From: Antitrichia curtipendula
Taxonomy: Eukaryota > Streptophyta > Bryopsida > Hypnales > Leucodontaceae
Length of the DNA: 64,000 nucleotides
Direction: 5' to 3'
NCBI GenBank assembly: GCA_951230915.1
Contig: OX579636.1
Span: forward strand, 32,051,567 to 32,115,566
Positions 11,001 through 21,100 of this stretch are shown here, one piece after another. The notes below the pieces were generated by a model. That model was not told the DNA's origin. It saw only the letters and a program-made list of their open reading frames with translations, and ran no database searches. The stretch's first letter is position 1; each line of letters opens with the position of its first letter. The position numbers and the translations under genes were made by a program.

Positions 11001-11678
11001 TGATTTTTAGAATAAGCTTGTAGTTTATGTCTATGCATTTGTGATGGACTGATTCTCTCCCTATCTCATCATTCTTGCAGACACAACGCTTTGGCATTAT
11101 ATTGTTGGTGAGGAACTTGCCTGGAGTTGGTCCTTCTAAATTCAAATTTCAACCATGCCCAAGGTTGAAGGAATTAGGGATAGATGTAGCTGTTGATGAT
11201 GTTCTTCAGAATTTCACAAAGAAGAAGACTTTGACCATGGACAGCAAGTTCAACCCTTGGAGAGGGGCCCGAGAGAAGGATCCCCGATTCCTTCAGATGT
11301 TGATAGAGGCATCAACACTTCCCAATGACGTTGTTATCGACTGCACTGCTACAACAGGTCATTCCAGTTGCCTTTACAATCTAATTTTTGTAATCTAGAT
11401 TTTCATATTCTCTTTTATTCCTTATGAATGCTCTAGTAACTGAATTTTTTCTGTTCTTGGGATTAGGAGCCTCCATCCACGCTTGTAGGATCCTCAGCAG
11501 GCACATTGTTGCACTTGAAGAAGATAAGGCAATCTTCGATGCAATTTTGGCCCCAATGATTCGCTCAGTTCCAGATGTTTCAACATCAGCTGCAACAATC
11601 ATACTGGGTTCTGACGATGAAGATGCAGTGGAAGTTGAAGTCCCACACATCGTGAAGAAATCCCGTTTCAGTAAGTAA
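5093..11678 (+). CDS. ParB-like domain fused to beta-type DNA amino-methyltransferase
   Basis: Ten exons fit in continuous phase: 5093-5230, 7700-8340, 8427-8616, 8717-8911, 8996-9211, 9351-9586, 9689-10379, 10484-10831, 11081-11357, 11467-11678, giving about 1047 residues. ATG 5093 has a good context (gaagaaATGG). Residues about 110-250 carry a ParB/sulfiredoxin-like core with FFVCDGNHRLLSW (GNHR at 212-215). A Lys/Glu-rich, probably helical stretch spans about 625-690. The C-terminus has amino-methyltransferase motifs in permuted order: motif IV-like LIIADMPEG (790-798), then motifs X/I, with NDVVIDCTATTGASIHACR from about 967 and HIVALEED. ParB-methyltransferase fusions are typical of bacterial and phage genomes. 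The canonical DPPY is DMPE and DPFxGxG is DCTATTG, so catalysis may be weak or lost. Expected role: DNA binding or modification in the nucleus, perhaps for a mobile element. Domain calls rest on motifs only. Confidence 0.7.
5835..5852. repeat. GGCGCC palindrome copy 1
   Basis: cccatcGGCGCCgagggg: near-perfect palindrome in intron 1. Degenerate relatives sit just upstream at 5381-5396 and 5432-5447. Confidence 0.75.
6214..6233. repeat. GGCGCC palindrome copy 2 (perfect 20 bp)
   Basis: tgccctcggcgccgagggca is a perfect 20-bp palindrome in intron 1. Confidence 0.85.
6341..6358. repeat. GGCGCC palindrome copy 3
   Basis: ctcattggcgccgagggt: right half intact, left half mutated. Confidence 0.65.
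6591..6610. repeat. GGCGCC palindrome copy 4
   Basis: atccatcggcgccgaggata: near-perfect; the outer bases co-vary (atc with gat) compared with the gccc/gggc type of copy 2. Confidence 0.75.
6764..6783. repeat. GGCGCC palindrome copy 5 (perfect 20 bp)
   Basis: taccctcggcgccgagggta is a perfect 20-bp palindrome whose outermost pair differs from copy 2, yet pairing is preserved. Confidence 0.85.
7338..7354. repeat. GGCGCC palindrome copy 6
   Basis: gccctcggcgccgagga: palindromic core intact, outer arm partly mismatched. Confidence 0.75.
7605..7620. repeat. GGCGCC palindrome copy 7 (perfect 16 bp)
   Basis: ccctcggcgccgaggg, a perfect palindrome 80 bp before the intron 1 acceptor. Confidence 0.85.
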
Positions 11679-11839
11679 GTCTATCCAAGCTTGCATTTTC
11701 TTTCCCAATTGATATGTGTAGTTCTAATCCATTGTTTATGTTTCTTTTACCTTTATGATACATGTTTGTTTCATCAAAAATGTGATATTCAATCCATTTC
11801 TAATAATCTGTTTTTTTTTTGGCAACATGATCTCTAATG

Positions 11840-12081
11840 CGGCAACTCATCGTCCCTTCTTCACTTTACCTGGATTTTTCCCAAGCCCAGAAAAGTCCTT
11901 TGTGTTGCCATCGTATGTAGAGGCTTTACCTTCGACATTTGCCTCTCAGAGACATTTTCCTATACGGAAGAAGTCTAAAATTGTAGACCCTAAAGTTCTG
12001 CAGTTTGTAGATGAGACAGCCCTAGAGGCAGAGGAGGAGACTTCATCCACTGATAGTAGTGACCACTCTCACTCTAGGTGA
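11840..12081 (+). CDS. Possible 3'-terminal coding segment of the ParB-methyltransferase gene
   Basis: After exon 10, which can either end at TAA 11676-11678 or splice from TTTCA|GTAAGT at 11670, an open frame runs to TGA at 12079-12081. It encodes an Arg/Lys patch (PIRKKSKIV) and an acidic Ser/Thr-rich tail (EAEEETSSTDSSDHSHS) that look coding. No AG acceptor in the right phase lies between 11670 and this segment; the only nearby AG (at 11720) gives a stop. It is either a lost exon, a non-canonical splice, or unrelated. Confidence 0.25.
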
Positions 12082-15000
12082 CTCTATTTCTAATTGCTAT
12101 GCAGTCGTTTGATTTTATTTCATCGTTTATTATATGTTGTTTTTTGTCCTTCCATGATAAGTATCTCCTAAATCCAAATCAACGACAAATGATTATATGT
12201 TGAACTTCATATCACTTGGAAGTACTAAAATTTAAAAATTAAACCCGAATTTTGATTTAGAATAGAAACTGCATTTTATAAGCTATATTGCACTAGTTGG
12301 ACCAAAATTTGGAAGGCATCATTTTTATGGATGAAATTCACATCATCAGTTAACAACAATAAGTACCTAGATATTACTACAATGGTGATTTATTTGAAAT
12401 CGAATGAGGTTGNNNNNNNNNNNNNNNNNNNNNNNNNNNNNNNNNNNNNNNNNNNNNNNNNNNNNNNNNNNNNNNNNNNNNNNNNNNNNNNNNNNNNNNN
12501 NNNNNNNNNNNNNNNNNNNNNNNNNNNNNNNNNNNNNNNNNNNNNNNNNNNNNNNNNNNNNNNNNNNNNNNNNNNNNNNNNNNNNNNNNNNNNNNNNNNN
12601 NNNNNNNNNNNNTTCCATCTCCATTCATCTTTTACATCAATTGAATTCTTCATCTTTGTAATGTATATTTTTAATATTCTAGACAATACTGAAATAAGAA
12701 TTTTCATCTAAATTCTACATGACCATGGTAATAGAGCCAAAGTAATAGGCCTATGGTAGAAGGTACTAGAGTTTATTAAAAATAATAAATTCTGACCAAA
12801 AATCTTAAATACAATTTTTTTTTTGAAATATTATTGACTATTCTAATGCTTTTTCAATTTTTTTAGCTCAATGTTCACATAATCCTTGCTCACCACTTAC
12901 AGGCTCATGCTCACACGCTTTTAGAATAGCACCGTTGGTACACAAACCAATAGTTTTTAATAAAATTTGAAGCCAAAAACTAAAATTTTTCTTTTCAATC
13001 AATTGTAGATTGAATTTTTTTATTTTTCAAGAATTTTTTTCTTTAGGTTCAAAATGTCAAGTTTTAATCATAGTGATTTTTGAAGATTTTTATTTTATTT
13101 TTTGATTCAAGTTGTGTTTGAAGGGTCATTTTGTGAACTACAAAGGTTATTTTTTGAGGTGAAATTGACCAATACCCTTTGAATTATAGAATATTTATAA
13201 AGCAGAGTCTTTACAATCTATATCGTACAAATGATAAAGAACTAATACAAGAATCTTCTTAAAATGGATGGATGAAAAACACATTTTTGTGTGTTTGAAA
13301 AGCGTTTTTGTTCATCTTTGTTTGAAATTTGAACTTTGGGTCTTTAAGGGTTAATTTGAAATTTCTTCTAAAGATACAATTAGAAATTAACAATAGTGTG
13401 AAATTTTTATAGTAATTATGTTCTAATTTACATTCAAAATACTTTTAGCACTGATTTTTATGTCAAACTATCACCATCAAGCTAAATTTAGCCTTAATAT
13501 AATTGATTGATGAATCCTTTATACTTTCATGTGTAGAAAAATTCTTTTATATAGGTGTTGATCTTTTCAGAATTTTTGATGGAAAAATCAATTTGTTGTG
13601 ATTTAAAAAGTGAAATGTGTGCTAAGAATACATATTAGGATAATTTGGGATTTTGACCAAAAATTAAGGCTAAAATGAAAGATTGTATTTATTCATTAAT
13701 TATTTTTAATTATTTTTTAAAGTAGATAATTACAAATGAAATACACACAATATTGTGTAATTGGATATTAACCCATAGGGCCTTTTAATCACAATAGTTC
13801 ATTGAAATTTTGAATCTTTTGAATTTTTATTAATTGGAGTAAAAATATAACTTAACATGTTTCATTGTTTTTTGTAAAGTATGAATCAAATATCTAAAAT
13901 GAATATTTTGAAATTTACAATCAAATTTGACTAAGATGCATCCATTTTGGGGATGCAGGAACTTTAAGGATTTAAGGATTATTTTATGCCCAATAAATAC
14001 ATCTACATTTAATTATCATTTATCTAACAACTAGCAAAAAATCACCACCCATGGGACAAGAGACTCTATCCTTGTAATGCTAACTTGGTTTTCAAATAAA
14101 GTCCCATTCAAATTTCCTCACATGTAAGGTATGAGCATCTAAAAGCGGCAATTTTTTGGATTTTACTATTTTTGAGGTTCACCCCAAAATTGATGAGATT
14201 ATTAGTAAATTCAAAGAAAATTCTACTCAAGTATTTTTTGTAATTTTCTAGTATTCTAACAATATTTTACAAATCTTTAAAGTTTGAAACATAAAGTGGG
14301 CTATGCATAATACTAGACTCACTTTAAATGGACACCCTTGAAGCATGAAATGTCTCAACTCTTATTAGATGCTTCAGAAAACTCCTCACCTCTCATTGAT
14401 TACTTTTTAAGATTAAAGTTGTGAAGGTTTTAAGGCATCACAATATTCATTCAAATCTATTTTTTAGGTGTTAGAGAACAAAAAGGTGTCATAATTGTCT
14501 TTGCTTTCCTTAACATGTGTCAATGCAAAGCCTCTATCCCTTTGGTTTAAAGCCAACAGTATTTGAATTTGATAGAAGGCAAATGAAAAATCATGCTAAA
14601 TCATGCTTGTTTACAAATTTGCATCTAAGATTTATTGTGAGGGAGCAATTGAAGTCAAGGACTTCTTCAAAATTCTTCAATCAAGATATATGAAGATGTG
14701 CGTTAGAGGCTCTTGGATAAACTTATCCTCACTTGCTTCTTCCTTTGAAAGGTAGTTTTTTTTTATTGTATATGAATGTCCATTAGTCTTTAACGTATTA
14801 TTATAACATTGTTCATGTTTGTTTGGAGGGGTCCGTTTATCTTTCCTAGCATGCCTGAGTGCTCCTCATTTTGATTGAATATTTTACGCAGATGAGACAC
14901 ATTACAATGTGCAATGTGCCCAAAAGAGGTTGTCACCTCTTGGTTTGCATTAGTTCCCCCCCTCTCTTGAAAAAATCACAAGCTGTTGATTTTTTTTTAA

Positions 15001-15355
15001 AAATGCTTCCCCTCCAAAATGCCGTCCATTTCTCAAAAAATCACAAGCCGTTGATCTTTGATCTTTGTGAGATTTAATCAGAGCCGTCCAAATATGAATC
15101 CAAAATACAATACCAAATACAATATGAATATGGTATGAATATGGGAGCGGATATGGAAGTGGATATGGGAGCAGGGAGTGGATATGTATACTAGATATAC
15201 TGTATGGATACATGATATAGATATAGGATGTGGTTTGATACTAAATTGTCCCATATTGATTGTCCCATAATATGGGTTCTCAAAATTACAAGTGGGGGGG
15301 GGGGGGGGAGAGGGGAAGTAGGGGTTTGGTAATGTATTATTTCTTTTTAAAAAAA
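12082..15355. other. AT-rich gene-free spacer with assembly gap 12413-12612
   Basis: The stretch holds a 200-N gap, then about 2.7 kb of AT-rich sequence with no convincing coding frame. A TTAA preceded by ...tctttaaggg (13341-13354) looks like the end of one of the TTAA-CCC-terminated elements. A degenerate purine-rich simple repeat built on gggagcggatatg units lies at 15120-15200, and a 15-G run at 15294-15308. Confidence 0.6.
12413..12612. other. Assembly gap (200 N)
   Basis: Exactly 200 unknown bases, probably a scaffold gap of conventional size. Any apparent ORF across it is meaningless. Confidence 0.99.
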
Positions 15356-15396
15356 TTTGGGTGCATTGTGACACAGTTTGTCACAATGCACCCAAA
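15356..15396. repeat. Perfect 18-bp hairpin
   Basis: The arms tttgggtgcattgtgaca (15356-15373) and their exact reverse complement (15379-15396) enclose a 5-nt loop. It lies 50 bp after a 15-G run. It may be a foldback element or the fused ends of a small transposon. Confidence 0.75.
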
Positions 15397-15535
15397 AAAG
15401 CCAATAATTGCCTACTATCTTAAGAAAAATATAAGATTTGTCAAATTTTGAATGAAGTTCATTAGTTGTAGTCGACATGACAGATGGAGTGATTGATGAA
15501 TGTACAAAAGGATGATTGTTCTAGCCATTCATACT

Positions 15536-15668
15536 TTAAGTTAGGTTGTTTGTTTTGTTTGTTTGTTATGGTGAGATCTTCCAGATTGCATATCCCTCGA
15601 TTGCGTGCTTGGTACCATCGGAAAGCCCTCAACGAGGAGGGGTGCACATGCTTTGTTTTGTGGCATTT
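15536..15668 (+). repeat. Direct repeat A, copy 1
   Basis: Aligns with 16584-16711: shared gttaggttgtttgttttg, gagatct, gcatccctc(g/a)attgcg, gaaagccctca and gtgcac...ctttgttttgtggca. The two copies flank the TTAA-ended element at 15788-16584. Confidence 0.65.
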
Positions 15669-15787
15669 GTGCATAGGGTGTAAAAGTTATGGACTTTTGA
15701 GTTATTTTTGGTTTTAAAAAACTTAAAAACTTACTTTTTATTTATTTTTTGAATGTGGCAATGGCACAAGGCACACTAGTTTGTACC

Positions 15788-16584
15788 TTAACCCCTAAGT
15801 GCCTAAGCTTTTCCAAGAGCATGGGCTTATAATTATCTCTAATGAGGCAAATTGTTTTTTTTCAAAATGTGACCTTATAGATGTTTAAAGAGCTTGCTTA
15901 TTAGTGTGCGTACCAATTTTGAGTGTGAAATTGCATAGAAGTTGTGAGATTATAACAAGAAAAATGTATTCATTCTATTTTTAGTATGCTATTCCTCCCT
16001 ACAATGTTTCAAAAATTTGCATATAAATTTTTTTTGGGAAGAGAGGTGATATGAACAACTGCAAATAGTGTTAGTATACTAAAATGCACTTTCAAAAAAC
16101 ATAATTTCATACGAAGAGCTATCAGATTCATTACACAATCCACCTTGCAATTGTTGAAATGCAATTTTTTTTATAGGTAGAAATTGCAATAACTCCAAAT
16201 CAGCACTTGCAAGTTCAAATTTTCAATGGTAAAAATTATGAAAACACTTTACTCTTTCCATTGGGACTATTTTCAAAGTAAATGGATAAGTATAATTTCT
16301 TGAATCTCAAATATAGTGAAATTGGCAAGCTTTGCTCAAAGTCGGGAAATTGAGTAAAATTTGCAAGCTTTACTCTTCTATTAATGGTACATATAGGCCT
16401 TTGAGGACCTCTCAAAAATCAAATATTTACATTTTTCAATGAAAAATAAAAGTTTCTAATAGTTAACCTTCAGTATTGTCCATAAATTTTTTTAAACCAG
16501 TCAAAGGAATTTAACTTCCTATACCAAAACAAGCCTAAAATTTTGGAACGACCATATATGGTTGCTCAGGCATGTAGGGGTTAA
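15788..16584 (-). mobile_element. piggyBac-type non-autonomous element (TTAA, CCCCTA ends)
   Basis: Left end TTAA-CCCCTAAGTGCC; right end is the reverse complement of TTAA-CCCCTACATGCC. TTAA target duplication plus CCC-start termini are hallmarks of the piggyBac superfamily. The internal part (15880-16165) is an inverted relative of 35265-35600. No transposase ORF. Length 797 bp. Confidence 0.5.
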
Positions 16585-16711
16585 GTTAGGCAATTTGTTT
16601 TGCTTGTTTCTAACATTGAGATCTCTAGAATTGTGCATCCCTCAATTGCGTTCTTAGTATAGTCAGAAAGCCCTCAGCAAGGAGAGGTGCACGGACTTTG
16701 TTTTGTGGCAG
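16584..16711 (+). repeat. Direct repeat A, copy 2
   Basis: Second copy of the segment at 15536-15668, same orientation, diverged by scattered substitutions and small indels. Confidence 0.65.
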
Positions 16712-16917
16712 TTGGACCTCTGTTTGAAAGATATTGAATTTCAAAGCTTTTATGAATTAGAAAATTAGAAAACTTCTTTTACTTTTATTTTAATGTACTG
16801 TGGCAACAACATAGGAAATACTAGTCCAACTGAACATTGCAAGGTGTGTGCTGCCCTTCCAACTTGAAAAACTCCAAAATCACTACCCAAGGTGTTCAAA
16901 GCTTCACTCGAAGACTG

Positions 16918-17350
16918 TTATGTATTAGATAACTATTGAGCCGCGCTAGTAGTGACTAGGATATCATACATAACCAGTTGTGCATTTTCCAATCACAACC
17001 TTTGATCTTCATGATCCAAGGGTGTAGGAAACAAGTTGAAAGAAAAGAAAGTTATGTATTAGATAACCGATGAGCCGTGCTAGCGGCGAATAGGTTATCG
17101 GACATAACCGGTTGTACATTTTTCATTCACAACCTTTGATCTTCATGATCCAAAGGTGTAGGAAGCAAGTTGAAAGGAAAGAAGGTTATGAATTGCAACT
17201 TGTAATGGCAATGGTGACGGGTTGCCAATGAGACAATGCCAAATTAGCGTTGAAAAGTCAACAACTGGTTATGAGTTGCAATTTGCCATGGTGACGGGTT
17301 GCCAATGGGACGGTGCCACATTAGCGTTAAAAAGTCAACAACCGGTTATG
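16918..17350. repeat. Tandem GTTATG-phased repeat array
   Basis: Two ~133-bp units (from 16918 and 17051) are followed by two ~80-bp units (from 17185 and 17268) and a fifth GTTATG at 17345. Each large unit contains an internal inverted repeat (gttatgtattagataac against gttatcggacataac) and a shared caacctttgatcttcatgat segment. The small units share gcaatttg...ggtgacgggttgccaatg. Probably the subterminal repeats of a DNA transposon. Confidence 0.7.
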
Positions 17351-17354
17351 TATA

Positions 17355-17576
17355 GGGCAATGCCCGAGGAGGAGGGAATTTCACCAAAAAAAGGGCAGAC
17401 GAGGAGGGCAGAGCCCGACGAGGAGGCCCTTCTTTTTGGCGAAATTCCCGACGACGAGGGGCATTGCCCGGCGTAAACGACCGGTGGGCAACGAATTTTC
17501 GTTGGATGAGATCGCGAACTGGATGAAAAATCCGTAATCCCCGATTACGCGGTTTTGCCCGCGTAATCGGGCATTA
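17355..17576. repeat. GC-rich double-hairpin island
   Basis: An inverted repeat with arms of about 55 bp (17355-17412 and 17414-17470; both read gggcaatgccc then gggaatttc.cc when taken 5'->3' on their own strands) is followed by a hairpin at 17535-17576 (taatccccgattacgcg pairing with cgcgtaatcgggcatta). The CG-rich composition contrasts strongly with the AT-rich surroundings. It continues directly from the GTTATG tandem array. Confidence 0.7.
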
Positions 17577-18117
17577 CAGCTCAGAATTCGCCCGCCTTTT
17601 GAACGGGACGAATCCCAGCGGTGGTTTACGATACTGATAATATTGCATTGCAGATGGGCACTCCGTCACAGTCACTGCCACATCCATTTTCAACGACTGA
17701 GAGGATCTCACTGGATATGGGATAATATGATACACTCCTGGGAATGATAAGAATGTTTGAAATACTGTTACAAGGAAAAATTAAATTAATTGTTTTGCTT
17801 GCATCTAGAATTAGCAGAGGCTCCCCTTCTACACCAATGTTGCAACTAAGCTTAGCTATATAATTATGCACATATGTAACTTATATCCAGAAGCTAGCTA
17901 GCGAGCGTGACGCCAGTTGAGACCACTCTCCATCGACCCATTCGTTGGACTTGCTTTTTTTTCTTTTTCCCTAGAAAAGAATGAAATTTACACCTGAACA
18001 TGGACAGCGCGTTTTATAATACGACTTCCAATCCGATCCATCACACAAACATTAATTGATGAGAACTAGCTGGGATGCAATTAATGAAGCCAGATTGAAA
18101 GACGTACGTTAGTACTT

Positions 18118-21100
18118 TCAGAGAGCCAGCTTGGGAGAGCAATAAAAGGACTGCGATCTTTTGAATACTTGTACATTGTCGATACGCTTGGGCATCTTCA
18201 AGCCTGACTGATCGTGGAGCAGATGGTTTCCCAGTTTGTCAGTGACAAGGTTGTGAGTGTTGTTGTCAGGCAGCTTCCATTCCGTGACGTCCAGACCGTT
18301 CACATGATTGGGTTGCGAGAGGAGCCCCTTCTGTGTGACCTCGCCTTTGGCTATGGCCAGTTGTCGGTGATGTTGGCTGCCGAAGACGTGCACACTGAGC
18401 TTTCTCCGCTCGGCGCCGTTGCGTCTGATCTTTTGGTTGAAGAATGTCATGAGATCTTCCTTCTTCAATGCTTTCAATGCTTTCCCCTGAAATTGGACAG
18501 ACAGTCATGGAAGGTCATCAACGAGTATAATTAGATAGGATTCTTAGTACTTTGATTCTCATAGTCTATTAACCACCAGAGAAATTCAAAAAGCATCCAT
18601 AGATGCAGACTACATCCAGTGACTGGCAAGAGCAGCTAGCCAGGTTAAGTACTGGGAATAGTCTGGTGGCGAGGCTATCACTGTTCCAGTAATGTTAACC
18701 TGCATGCTCTTGCAAATTACTCAATCAATAGTAACGGCATGGCAACAATGTGAATCCAAAACAAGAGTGCGTGTTACAACGAATAATTTAGGGTGCAAAG
18801 ATCGATATGGTCAGCTCACCTCGATGTCTCTTCTGTCAAATTGCAAGGATCCGTCGTTGATTTCTCTCCAATAGAAGTCACTCTCTTCCCATAAATTTTT
18901 GTACTTTTCCATCTTTAAATCCATTAACATATTCACATGGTTCTACACAACCACATTGAGTTTAGTAACAAGAACTTTGAACCTTCACGTGTTGAATGAG
19001 AGCAAGTTCCTTAAGAGCAGCATTGCGGGCTACAACGAACAACCATCAATAGGTAGACAACGAAAGCAACGTCATCTACTCCGCTTAGATATATTTCCAA
19101 AAGACATGTTAGTTACCTTGAACTCCTCATCTGACATCCTCTGGAGTTCCCTCTCAAACTGAAGAAAAAATGCTTCTGTCCTTTGATCAAGTTGCGTCGG
19201 ATCCTGGGAAAGGCAAGAAAACAAAAGCGTTCAATCTAGTTAATTAAAAACGTGATGAAGGGAGAAATCTCATCTTTAACGCAAAAGGCCGCAGTTGAAG
19301 CTCTTGTAAACTAGCTCACCTTTATTGTTGATTGGATGGTGATCTGAACTCCCCGAATGTTCTCATAATGTCTAAAGTTCCAGGAAAACATTTGAAATTG
19401 TAAGAAAAAAATAGTGTAATTACAGAAGACTTCACTAATTCACAACACTTTTAACCCCATGTAGATGGGGTGTCCATGATGAACAATGTAGTTGAAACAA
19501 GTGTAGCTTGTTAGTTTCTTTCTGCTTCAGTGAAAGAGTCTAACAATCGTGAATTATTCTGTCTCTAGACACTTACTGTAGGGAATGTCTTGACTTGCTA
19601 AAAAAATAATGCAATATTCATCAAACAAGCCGAAGCTCAAATTTGTTCTTTACAAGACCATGCCATTATTTCGACTTTATAGTTAGTCCAGCCTAGTGTC
19701 TACATATAAGAAGAACATAGCACACATAAGAACAAGTCGGCAGCCGTTTTCAAATTCAAACTTGAAGGCAATAAAAAATTTACTTCTCATAGAGGTCAAC
19801 GAAGTAGCCAAGTTGCTCCACGGTTCGAAGTTGGTTGAAATGTTGCTCTTTGGCCGTCGAAGTAAACAGCTCAAGCAACACATTTGACCTTGAGCAGTCC
19901 CTTTCAGCCTGCAAGATTTCATCATCAGTGCAAGGGCAGAATTACCAGAAGAGAGCAATTTATGTGCCTTTAATTGTTAATAGACTTTCCATATAATTGT
20001 CCAAAAAAATCTCGTGAACTTTTTTCATCATATTTTATCCAGTAACGTGGTAACGATTATGGAGGCTTTTGATTATGAACCTGAAAAAAGATGCCGACGG
20101 CGGAATTTTCATCATCTGAGTTGAATCCAGCAGTGGGATATAACCATTCTGAGCCAGCCTCCAAGCACATGATCCTTCTCTCAGGCAACTGTGACAAAGA
20201 GGGAGCTCGAATGTGGACCAGCGACCCCACTGAGAGCGTGTCTTCAACATGTTCCAAGAGGGAGACGGCCTCACTTTGTGTGACATTACCTGCAAATTAA
20301 ATACAGAGGAATTCATGAGATGTTCACGGTAACTGGAAATCAGAACGAGAAGGCACCACCCCAAATTGAGCCACACAAAACACAGTCACGCACTGTAGAC
20401 TACAACATGAAAGAAAAATCAATCGAAGCTTGTGCCAACCTCAAAAGCAGATTAAACACTAAACCCTAAATCCTTAAAACCGTAAACCGTAAACCGTACA
20501 CATGCAGGGGAATACCTCAACACAAAACCTTTTAATATTGTCTATCAAACTTTGAGGGCAGGTGGCATCTATCTGTGTAAGAAATGAGATGAACCTCCGA
20601 TGAGAGCTTCAACAAACATTCGAGAGAGAAGGCGAGGAAAGAATGCAGTGAAAGCCTGGGCGTCAATTGACGGCAGAACCTCCAAGCACTCAGTTAAGTG
20701 CCATGTTCCATGCGAGAGGATGTGATTGATTTCGTAATGGGCCTGCCCGTGCGGTTGCATAAATCGCATATTTGTGTAATTCTTCGCTACTTTTTCCTGT
20801 TGGCAAGTCATTACAAACCAGAAATTCATAAGCACAAAATAAGCAAGAAGTCGTAAGAGGCCACTGGTTCTTTTTGCTGTGCAAACATTTCATTCGTGTG
20901 CACTGCTTCTCCCAAGGGAATAAAAGCTGGAGGGCGTAATCGCCTCTCCTTACCCTAACTTGCTTTTCTAGTATGTACTCTTCGGTGTTGTGCAAATCTC
21001 ACTTGATAAGAATTTATTATGCTTCATGTGCACTATTCGTTTTTCAAAATTCACGTGATGCACTAAAACGAAACACGTTCATAGAAGCAAATTATTGACT

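Noticed and set aside
12331..12711. Open frames crossing the N gap
   Set aside because: The frames are open only because N codons are not stops.
16918..17350. CRISPR-like array
   Set aside because: Units are tandem without unique spacers, and the genomic context is eukaryotic.
17222..17476. 84-codon frame across the GC-rich hairpin island
   Set aside because: It runs through tandem units and hairpin arms, and its repeated residues follow the DNA repeats. Not a protein.
18118..18120. Peroxisomal targeting of the M16 peptidase by a C-terminal tripeptide
   Set aside because: The protein ends in ...SPKLAL, which does not match SKL-type signals well enough to claim.
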